Origin: an uncultured Ruminococcus sp.
Lineage (GTDB): Bacteria > Bacillota > Clostridia > Oscillospirales > Acutalibacteraceae
Direction: 5' to 3'
DNA length: 10,819 nucleotides
Assembly: GCA_902773045.1 (NCBI GenBank)
Contig: CACYDE010000320.1
Span: forward strand, 1 to 10,819
In this document: positions 5,543-10,819 of the stretch, piece after piece
Numbering within the stretch: position 1 is the first letter of the stretch
Layout: each line of letters begins with the position of its first letter
The notes under the pieces: generated by a model
Seen by the model: the letters and a program-made list of their open reading frames with translations, nothing else
The model's database searches: none
Told to the model about the DNA's origin: nothing
Translations under genes and position numbers: made by a program

Positions 5543-5691
5543 CGGCAATTAAATCATCGCAAATAAACAGTTCCCAGCTTTGCACCCCTGCACTACGGCA
5601 TAGCTTCGCGTAATGCTTTATTTAACCGTCAGACAGGATCATTTAATCGCCGCATTAATAATCAATAGCACCTGTTTTGATATTTATTAAT
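5543..5691 (-). ncRNA. Strongly structured 5' leader RNA of lepB, class unknown
   Basis: On the minus strand three elements follow the predicted transcription start. First, a hairpin: ATTAATAA (5691-5684), a 3-base bulge and TCAA (5680-5677) pair with TTGATTATTAAT (5665-5654), 12 bp with an 11-base loop. Second, one base later, a long-range stem: CGGCGATTAAATGATC (5652-5637) with GATGATTTAATTGCCG (5558-5543), 14 Watson-Crick pairs, one G-U and one G-G mismatch. Third, inside it, AAATAAA (5623-5617) pairs with TTTATTT (5567-5561) and, directly stacked on it, GCATTACG (5616-5609) pairs with CGTAGTGC (5597-5590). The single-stranded part between 5589 and 5568 is G-rich. The loop of the first hairpin (ACAGG, 5675-5671) could contact CCTGT (5637-5633). 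It could be a cis-regulator of lepB, a separate small RNA, or a small repeat element; I do not recognise it as a known riboswitch. Confidence 0.55.
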
Positions 5692-5701
5692 TCACGGATT
5701 T

Positions 5702-5710
5702 ATTATATCA
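5702..5710 (-). promoter_or_regulatory. Extended -10 promoter of lepB
   Basis: TGATATAAT on the minus strand is a perfect extended -10 element. No good -35 is present at 17 bases, but the upstream sequence is a run of A and T tracts that could act as an UP element. Transcription should start near 5695, exactly at the foot of the first leader hairpin. Confidence 0.65.
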
Positions 5711-5772
5711 CACATAACGAAAAATTACTATTGATTTTTTTATTATTAAAAAATTATTTACTTTCCGATAGT

Positions 5773-5800
5773 AAAAAGAGGGACTCGAGGTCCCTCCTTT
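5773..5800 (-). terminator. Intrinsic terminator of rplS
   Basis: GAGGGAC (5796-5790) pairs with GTCCCTC (5784-5778), loop of 5, extended by AAAG against the following TTTTT (one G-T pair). It lies 23 bases after the rplS stop and has a good U-tract only for minus-strand transcription. Confidence 0.92.
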
Positions 5801-5823
5801 AAAGCTATCAAATTGTGTCAGGA

Positions 5824-6174
5824 TCAGGACTTAACGATCTTCTCCTTAACCTTAGCCGCCTTACCAACTCTGTCACGGAGATAGTAGAGCTTAGCTCTTC
5901 TGACTTTACCGTGTCTGATGACCTTCACGTCCTTAACGTTCGGGCAGTGGAGCGGGAAAACTCTCTCTACACCAACGCCGTAAGCAACTCTTCTTACTGT
6001 GAATGTCTCTGCAACGCCGCTGCACTTCTTAGCGATAACTGTTCCCTCAAACATCTGAATTCTTTCTCTGTCGCCTTCGCGAATGTTAACGCTTACTCTT
6101 ACTGTGTCGCCGACTCTGAACTCGGGAACTTCCTTTTTCATCGAATCGGCTGCGATCAACTTCAATGCATCCAT
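5824..6174 (-). CDS. rplS: 50S ribosomal protein L19
   Basis: L19 sits at the interface of the two ribosomal subunits. The 116-residue protein has normal length and the expected blocks: FRVGDTVRVSV (19-29), EGDRERIQMFEGTVIA (33-48), YGVGVERVFPLHCP (65-78) and the basic GKVRRAKLYYLRDRVGKAA (89-107). The ATG at 6174 follows AGGAGG with 8-base spacing. It has its own near-consensus promoter, a 145-base leader and a strong terminator, so it should be made as a single-gene transcript; read-through from rluD is also possible because no terminator lies between them. Downstream lepB and rbgA keep the usual cluster order, but trmD, often just upstream in other Firmicutes, is not here. Confidence 0.98.
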   Translation of the reverse strand: MDALKLIAADSMKKEVPEFRVGDTVRVSVNIREGDRERIQMFEGTVIAKKCSGVAETFTVRRVAYGVGVERVFPLHCPNVKDVKVIRHGKVRRAKLYYLRDRVGKAAKVKEKIVKS

Positions 6175-6319
6175 CTTTGTATCCTCCTAAAGTTTACAGA
6201 CATTCTTACTCTGCGTTATGAAGCCGTTTCCGCAAAGCAGAGGACTGTCCGCTTCATTGTTCGGCATTTTCAGCCGGGCAGTGAAACGCATTGTCATAAG
6301 CTGACAACGGTTCAAATGC
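6175..6319 (-). promoter_or_regulatory. Structured rplS leader, possible L19 autoregulatory element
   Basis: The leader contains, in transcript order, TTGTCA/TGACAA (6307-6302 with 6296-6291, loop 5), CGGC/GCCG (6276-6273 with 6265-6262, loop 7), and two interleaved perfect stems: ATGAAGC/GCTTCAT (6257-6251 with 6224-6218) and CTCTGC/GCAGAG (6242-6237 with 6214-6209), which together would form a pseudoknot. The segment GTCCTC (6245-6240), overlapping the second stem, can pair with GAGGAT of the ribosome site (6186-6181). A ribosomal protein L19 leader class is known from low-GC Gram-positives; whether this matches it cannot be decided here. Confidence 0.5.
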
Positions 6320-6325
6320 TTTTGT

Positions 6326-6354
6326 ATTATACCACATTCAAAAATCAAATGCAA
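6326..6354 (-). promoter_or_regulatory. Sigma-A promoter of rplS
   Basis: TTGCAT (6354-6349), a spacer of exactly 17 bases and a perfect TATAAT (6331-6326) on the minus strand, with an A/T-rich upstream stretch. Transcription should start near 6319. Confidence 0.88.
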
Positions 6355-6386
6355 CACTTTTGTAAAATTATTTTTTCATTTTCCGC

Positions 6387-7301
6387 TCAGTTCATATCAT
6401 TCTTTTTCAGAAATTTTTTAAAGTACTCCGGAAGTTCCGAATCAAAATCAAGACGCTCCCCCGTTATCGGGTGAACGAAACCGATTTTTTTTGCATGAAG
6501 ACATTGTCCTCCAAGTTCCGTAATAACCTTTGACGGACCGTAAACGGGATCGCCCGCGACGGGGTGACCTAAGTATGCCATATGAACTCTGATCTGGTGA
6601 GTTCTCCCTGTTTCAAGCTTTAGTCTCAGATGGGAAAATCCGTTGTTGTGATCGACAACGCTGTAATGAGTGACAGCGTTTTTGCTGTTTTGTTCGGTTA
6701 CGCACATCTTCTTTCTGTCGGCCTTATGTCTTCCGATAGGCGCGCTGACCGTTCCGTTTTCTTCTTTCATTTTCCCGTAAACCACCGCTTCATACTCTCT
6801 TGAAAACGAATGGACCTTGATCTGTTCGGCGAGTCCGACATGCGCTCTGTCGTTTTTTGCAACGATGAGAAGTCCGCTCGTGTCCTTGTCTATCCTATGG
6901 ACTATCCCCGGTCGGAGAACTCCGTTGATCCCCGAAAGGCTGTCCCTGCAGTGGTATAAAAGAGCATTGACGAGCGTCCCGGAATAATTTCCCGGCGCAG
7001 GATGAACGACCATTCCCTTCGGTTTATTGACCACAAGAAGATCGACGTCCTCATAAACAATATCAAGCGGAATATTTTCCGGAACAGTTTCAAGCTCCTT
7101 CGGTTCGGGAACCGTTACAAAAATATCGTCTCCGATTTTGGCTTTATAATTTTTTGCGGCAGGTTTTCCATTCACAAGAACGGCTCCGCTTTCGCAAAGC
7201 GAAGCCGCAGTACTTCTTGACATATCATCAATATTTACGCTGAGGAGTTTATCGATCCTTTCCCCGACCGATCCTTCTCCGACTGTAAAATTATACTCCA
7301 T
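6387..7301 (-). CDS. rluD: RluD-family 23S rRNA pseudouridine synthase
   Basis: Enzymes of the RluA/RluC/RluD family turn specific uridines in 23S rRNA into pseudouridine. The 304-residue protein starts with an S4-type RNA-binding domain (about 14-65; GERIDKLLSV ... GAVLVNGKPAAKNYKAKIGD) and continues with the catalytic domain: LLVVNKPKGMVVHPAPG (88-104), HRIDKDTSGLLIVAK (135-149) with catalytic Asp138, GRTHQIRVHM and HPVAGDPVYG. The exact target uridines cannot be read from sequence; the S4 domain plus overall pattern favours the RluD subgroup (YlyB type in Bacillus). The ATG follows the lspA stop by 3 bases with GGAGG inside the lspA end, so the two genes are co-translated. lspA-rluD adjacency is a common Firmicutes arrangement. 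Confidence 0.93.
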   Translation of the reverse strand: MEYNFTVGEGSVGERIDKLLSVNIDDMSRSTAASLCESGAVLVNGKPAAKNYKAKIGDDIFVTVPEPKELETVPENIPLDIVYEDVDLLVVNKPKGMVVHPAPGNYSGTLVNALLYHCRDSLSGINGVLRPGIVHRIDKDTSGLLIVAKNDRAHVGLAEQIKVHSFSREYEAVVYGKMKEENGTVSAPIGRHKADRKKMCVTEQNSKNAVTHYSVVDHNNGFSHLRLKLETGRTHQIRVHMAYLGHPVAGDPVYGPSKVITELGGQCLHAKKIGFVHPITGERLDFDSELPEYFKKFLKKNDMN

Positions 7302-7304
7302 GCG

Positions 7305-7787
7305 TCAATCTTCCTCCGCATTTTCCGGAACTTTTCTCGCTATATTTTTCTTACAGAAAAGAACCGATATAACAAGCAGAACCGCGCCGACCGTTATAAA
7401 GTAGTCGGCAAGATTGCAGACCGGCGGGAAGAATGAGAACTGCAAAAAATCTATGACATATCCCCTGAATATCCGATCTATAAGATTTCCCGTTCCGCCG
7501 CTGAAAATGAGAACGACCGACGCAAGAAAAAGCTTTCCTTCGATCTTGTATTTAAACAGGATATAGCCAAAACCTATAAAAACCGCAGCTGTGATTATGA
7601 TGAATATCCACTGCCTGTTCTGAAGCATGCCGAAAGCGGCTCCCCTGTTTTCAACATAAGTGAAATAATAGAAATTTTTTATTACTTCAATGTACCCCTG
7701 CGGTTTGATAACGTTTAAGGCATACAGCTTCGTGAGTTGATCGGCCGCAACCAAAAGTATGCCTATGATAATTGCAAGTATCGCCAA
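7305..7787 (-). CDS. lspA: Lipoprotein signal peptidase (signal peptidase II)
   Basis: LspA is an integral-membrane aspartic protease that removes signal peptides from prolipoproteins after diacylglyceryl transfer. The 160-residue protein has four hydrophobic segments (about 2-16, 60-78, 85-98, 129-145). Conserved blocks are DQLTK (16-20), VENRGAAFG (45-53), GGTGNLIDRI (97-106), GYVIDFL (109-115) and CNLADYFI (124-131). The catalytic aspartates are Asp113 and Asp128; Asn101 and Asp104 belong to the conserved NxxDR motif. The start codon is TTG: the in-frame stop TAA lies 16-18 bases upstream within the ribosome-site region, no ATG occurs before Met54, and the first membrane segment begins at once. 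A candidate substrate lipoprotein is encoded at 4062-4550. Confidence 0.96.
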   Translation of the reverse strand: MAILAIIIGILLVAADQLTKLYALNVIKPQGYIEVIKNFYYFTYVENRGAAFGMLQNRQWIFIIITAAVFIGFGYILFKYKIEGKLFLASVVLIFSGGTGNLIDRIFRGYVIDFLQFSFFPPVCNLADYFITVGAVLLVISVLFCKKNIARKVPENAEED

Positions 7788-7797
7788 TAAAGCCCAA

Positions 7798-7804
7798 CTC
7801 CTTT
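7798..7804 (-). promoter_or_regulatory. Ribosome binding site for the TTG start of lspA
   Basis: AAAGGAG on the minus strand lies 10 bases before TTG at 7787-7785. ileS shows the same 10-base gap between GGAG and its ATG. The in-frame TAA (7805-7803) overlaps the site, so no longer product is possible. Confidence 0.75.
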
Positions 7805-7861
7805 ATCGAAATGAATTATATGGAAAGCTTCATAAATTCACCTCGTCTTTAATACAAATCA

Positions 7862-7894
7862 AAGCGTGACAAGACAACAGCCCTGCCACCGCTT
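7862..7894 (-). terminator. Imperfect hairpin after ileS, weak terminator candidate
   Basis: On the minus strand AAGCG-(G)-TG (7894-7887) pairs with CACGCTT (7868-7862) with one bulged G and an 18-base loop, followed by TGATTTGTATT, a poor U-tract. It lies 24 bases after the ileS stop. ileS and lspA may therefore be partly or fully co-transcribed. No gene larger than a five-codon reading frame (7833-7816) is seen in this 130-base gap. Confidence 0.3.
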
Positions 7895-7917
7895 CGATCA
7901 TTTATTTATATTAAAAA

Positions 7918-10692
7918 TTATCCTCTCAGAACGGAAGCGCACCTTGCGCATACGCATGGGTGTTCGCTGTCCTGACCTACAGTCACACTGTACGCCCAGC
8001 AGCGTTCGCACTTCTCGCCTTCGGCTTTCTTGACTTCAACCGTAATTTCCTTTGCGTTTTCGTCATTTACGGTTTCAACGCCCGAAACAATAAACGCGTC
8101 TTTCAATTCACCCTCAACGGACTTCACGAAATCATATTCCGCGCCTGTGCATGAAAGCTTGATAGTAGTTTCAAGAGACGACTTTATTCTCTTCTCATTA
8201 ACTGCAACCTCAATTGATTTTTTAACGAGATCGCGAAGTTCATGGATCTTATCCCAGCGAGCGATGAAGTCATCGTCAACGTCAACCGAAACAGGCTCCG
8301 GCATCTCGTTGAGAACAACATGAGAAGCGTCAACTCCGTCCGCATGAGGCATGAACTTCCAGATCTCATCGGAAGTATATGCAAGGATAGGAGTAATCAT
8401 TCTTGTCATGGAATCAAGGATAATGTAGACAGCAGTCTGAGCAGCCCGTCTTAACTTGCTGTCGCTCTTCTCGGTGTAAAGTCTGTCCTTGAGAACGTCA
8501 AGGTAGAAGTTGGACATATCAACAACGCAGAAGTTGTGGATAGCGTGATAAACCTGATGGAACTCATAAGCGTCGTAGCCCTCGCGGATCTTTCCGTTAA
8601 GCTCATTGAGCTTATTGAGCGCCCATTTATCTATCGGATAAAGCTCCTCGATCGGAAGCATATCCTTATTCGGATCAAAATCATAAAGATTACTGAGGAT
8701 ATATCTCGCCGTATTTCTGATCTTTCTGTAAGATTCCGAAAGCTGCTTCAGAATTTCTTTTGAAATACGAATATCCGCATGATAGTCGGACGAAGCGACC
8801 CACAAACGAAGGATATCCGCGCCGTACTGCTCAACGATCTCGCTCGGGAGAATACCGTTTCCGAGAGATTTCGACATCTTTCTTCCCTGACCGTCAACTA
8901 CCCAGCCGTGAGTGAGAACCGTTTTGTAAGGCGATTCGCCTGTCGTTGCAACGGACGTGAGAAGAGAAGACTGGAACCATCCTCTGTACTGATCCGCACC
9001 CTCAAGGTAAAGATCAGCCGGGAATCTGAGGTTTTCTCTTTCACGGAGAACTGCGGCATGAGTCGAACCGGAATCAAACCATACGTCCATGATATCCTTC
9101 TCTTTGTCGAACTCCGCTGCGCCGCACTTTTTGCAGACAGTTCCTTCGGGCAGGATCTCATTTGCGGTCATTTCATACCATGCGTTTGAACCCTTTTTCC
9201 TGAACAGATCGGCAACAGCCATCATTGCGTCTCTGTCGATGTGAGGCTCACCGCATTTCTTGCAGAAGAAGATCGGGATCGGAACGCCCCACTTGCGCTG
9301 ACGAGAGATACACCAGTCCTTGCGGTCGCTGACCATTGAAGAAATTCTGTCCTCGCCCCATGCCGGGATCCACTTGACATTCTTGATCGCTTCGAGAGTC
9401 TGCGGCTTGAAATCGTCAACCGAACAGAACCACTGATCCGTCGCTCTGAAAAGAACAGGCTTCTTACATCTCCAGCAGTGCGGGTATTGGTGGATAATTT
9501 TCTTAAGCGCAAACAGCGCGCCTGTTTCGTCAAGATAAACCGCGATCGGCTTGTTTGCTTCCTCGGTCGAAAGTCCCTTGAAGCGTCCTGCTTCCTCAGT
9601 GAGCCTTCCGTCCGCGTCAACGGGAACAATGATCGGGATCTCGGAATAATTTCTGCACACTTCATAGTCCTCGACGCCGTGACCGGGAGCTGTATGTACA
9701 CAGCCCGTACCGCTGTCGAGAGTTACATGATCGCCTACAATGACAACAGACTGTCTGTCAAGGAACGGGTGCTGAGTTTTCATGTATTCAAACTCGCTTC
9801 CCCTGATGACCGCGGCAACCTCATAATCCGTTTTGCCTGCGGCAGCCATTGCGTCTTTGTAAAGCTCCTCAGCCATGATAAAATACTCATCGCCGCATTT
9901 TACAACGGCATAATCAAATCTCGGACCTACGCAGATAGCGACGTTGGCGGGAAGAGTCCACGTTGTCGTCGTCCAGATCACAAAGCTTGTCTTTTCCGCA
10001 GGGATACCCTTTGAGGAAAGAACGCCTTTGTCATCGGTCACTTTGAACTTTACGTAAATGGAATGACAGGGATCTTCCGCATATTCGATCTCCGCTTCTG
10101 CAAGTGCGGTTTTACAGTCCGAACACCAATAAACAGGCTTCAGACCCTTGTAGATATAACCTTTACATGCCATATCGGCGAAAACTTCGATCTGCTTCGC
10201 CTCGAATTCGGGGAGCAATGTAATGTAGGGATTATCCCACTCTCCGATACCGCCGAGACGTTTGAATTGTGTTCTTTGATCGTTGATATAACATTCAACG
10301 AAATCGCGGCAAAGCTTTCTTAGTTCAAGATCCGAGATCGTGGCGGAATTTCCCACGCCTGCTTTTGCTCTTGCTTTAAGTTCGGTCGGCAGTCCGTGAG
10401 TATCCCAGCCGGGAACATACGGAGCCTTGAATCCCGTCATATTTTTATATCTGATAATAAAATCCTTCAAAACCTTGTTGAGCGCAGTTCCGAGGTGAAT
10501 GTCGCCGTTTGCGTAAGGAGGGCCGTCATGAAGAACAAAAAGCGGCTTTCCCTCGTTCTTTTCCATAAGCTTCTCGTAAACTCCGTCATCATCCCATGAC
10601 TTCAAAGTTCCGGGTTCGCTCTTGGGAAGACCTGCTCTCATCGGGAAATCGGTTTTAGGCAGGTTCATTGTTTCTTTAAAATCTTGTGCCAT
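7918..10692 (-). CDS. ileS: Isoleucyl-tRNA synthetase
   Basis: IleS charges tRNA-Ile with isoleucine and hydrolyses mischarged valine. The 924-residue protein is full length for the common bacterial type. The class I signatures are HLGT in PPYANGDIHLGTALNK (66-69, HIGH-like, with Thr in place of the last His) and KMSKS (605-609). The CP1 editing domain has the Thr-rich WTTTTWTLPAN (240-250) and GTGCVHTAPGHGVED (328-342); its Asp342 has the same number as the editing Asp I recall for the E. coli enzyme. The C-terminal zinc finger is CERC (895-898) with CARC (915-918), typical of the IleS1 type. The reading frame is open 34 codons further upstream, but that part runs through the promoter and does not look like IleS; ATG at 10692 begins MAQDFKETMNLPKTDFPMR, a normal IleS N-terminus, with AGAGGAG before it. 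Confidence 0.98.
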   Translation of the reverse strand: MAQDFKETMNLPKTDFPMRAGLPKSEPGTLKSWDDDGVYEKLMEKNEGKPLFVLHDGPPYANGDIHLGTALNKVLKDFIIRYKNMTGFKAPYVPGWDTHGLPTELKARAKAGVGNSATISDLELRKLCRDFVECYINDQRTQFKRLGGIGEWDNPYITLLPEFEAKQIEVFADMACKGYIYKGLKPVYWCSDCKTALAEAEIEYAEDPCHSIYVKFKVTDDKGVLSSKGIPAEKTSFVIWTTTTWTLPANVAICVGPRFDYAVVKCGDEYFIMAEELYKDAMAAAGKTDYEVAAVIRGSEFEYMKTQHPFLDRQSVVIVGDHVTLDSGTGCVHTAPGHGVEDYEVCRNYSEIPIIVPVDADGRLTEEAGRFKGLSTEEANKPIAVYLDETGALFALKKIIHQYPHCWRCKKPVLFRATDQWFCSVDDFKPQTLEAIKNVKWIPAWGEDRISSMVSDRKDWCISRQRKWGVPIPIFFCKKCGEPHIDRDAMMAVADLFRKKGSNAWYEMTANEILPEGTVCKKCGAAEFDKEKDIMDVWFDSGSTHAAVLRERENLRFPADLYLEGADQYRGWFQSSLLTSVATTGESPYKTVLTHGWVVDGQGRKMSKSLGNGILPSEIVEQYGADILRLWVASSDYHADIRISKEILKQLSESYRKIRNTARYILSNLYDFDPNKDMLPIEELYPIDKWALNKLNELNGKIREGYDAYEFHQVYHAIHNFCVVDMSNFYLDVLKDRLYTEKSDSKLRRAAQTAVYIILDSMTRMITPILAYTSDEIWKFMPHADGVDASHVVLNEMPEPVSVDVDDDFIARWDKIHELRDLVKKSIEVAVNEKRIKSSLETTIKLSCTGAEYDFVKSVEGELKDAFIVSGVETVNDENAKEITVEVKKAEGEKCERCWAYSVTVGQDSEHPCVCARCASVLRG

Positions 10693-10759
10693 TGGTAATA
10701 CACTCCTCTTGCCGAAATTACAGCATTCCGGCTGTTTATATTGATTAGGGCGTGTTAAC

Positions 10760-10788
10760 ACTATAGTAATGTGCAGATTTTTGAGCAA
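10760..10788 (-). promoter_or_regulatory. Sigma-A promoter of ileS
   Basis: TTGCTC (10788-10783), a 17-base spacer and TATAGT (10765-10760) on the minus strand. Transcription should start near 10753, giving a leader of about 60 bases. That leader contains a small ACAGC/GCTGT hairpin but is too short for a T-box. Bases 10789-10819 show nothing further. Confidence 0.6.
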
Positions 10789-10819
10789 AATCATGCCAAA
10801 AAGCGGCGTTTTAATATTA

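Noticed and set aside
5561..5616. Possible c-di-GMP or T-box riboswitch because of GTGCAAAGC and AGGGG-like runs in the lepB leader
   Set aside because: The surrounding conserved bases and helix order of those classes are not present.
5543..5652. Reading the lepB leader inverted repeat as a small transposable element
   Set aside because: The ends fit terminal repeats, but no flanking target duplication is seen and the pairing begins at the predicted transcription start. Kept only as an alternative.
10693..10794. 34-residue N-terminal extension of IleS
   Set aside because: It runs through the promoter, does not resemble an IleS N-terminus, and the internal ATG has a ribosome site and a typical start.

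Overview
This window looks like a chromosomal housekeeping segment from a low-to-mid GC member of the Clostridia. An Oscillospiraceae/Ruminococcaceae-type genome fits best, but that placement is inference from gene order and protein style; no search was run. Every convincing gene is on the minus strand, so transcription runs from the right edge to the left edge. There are no rRNA, tRNA, CRISPR, phage or IS genes.

Right to left, the first block is ileS (isoleucyl-tRNA synthetase, with a good sigma-A promoter just upstream), then lspA (lipoprotein signal peptidase) and rluD-type pseudouridine synthase, with only 3 bases between lspA and rluD. Next is rplS (ribosomal protein L19) as a self-contained unit with a near-consensus promoter, a structured 145-base leader and a strong terminator. 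lepB (signal peptidase I) follows, behind an extended -10 promoter and a long, strongly folding leader, and it ends in another strong terminator. A small predicted lipoprotein gene lies between lepB and rbgA and ends in a terminator whose 3' arm contains the -35 box of the rbgA promoter. The last block is rbgA (50S assembly GTPase), rnhB (RNase HII), yraN (UPF0102 nuclease-like) and nudC-like Nudix hydrolase, then an uncharacterised cysteine-containing protein at the left edge. A plus-strand terminator at positions 14-44 suggests a convergent gene beyond the left edge.

The order rplS-lepB-rbgA-rnhB-yraN is the familiar Firmicutes cluster linking translation, ribosome assembly, secretion and RNA/DNA hybrid repair; here it is split into separate transcription units and interrupted by the lipoprotein gene. 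LepB and LspA are the two signal peptidases of the general secretion route, and both appear to start with TTG. RluD, RplS and RbgA all act on the large ribosomal subunit.

The coding content is mostly conventional. The most interesting material is between genes: the lepB leader (about 5543-5691) can fold into a 12-bp hairpin next to a 16-position long-range stem that encloses further helices, and I do not recognise it as a known riboswitch class. Secondary points are the possible pseudoknot/anti-Shine-Dalgarno arrangement in the rplS leader, the fused terminator-promoter before rbgA, the long basic N-terminal tail on RbgA, and the altered SQPW motif in the NudC-like protein.
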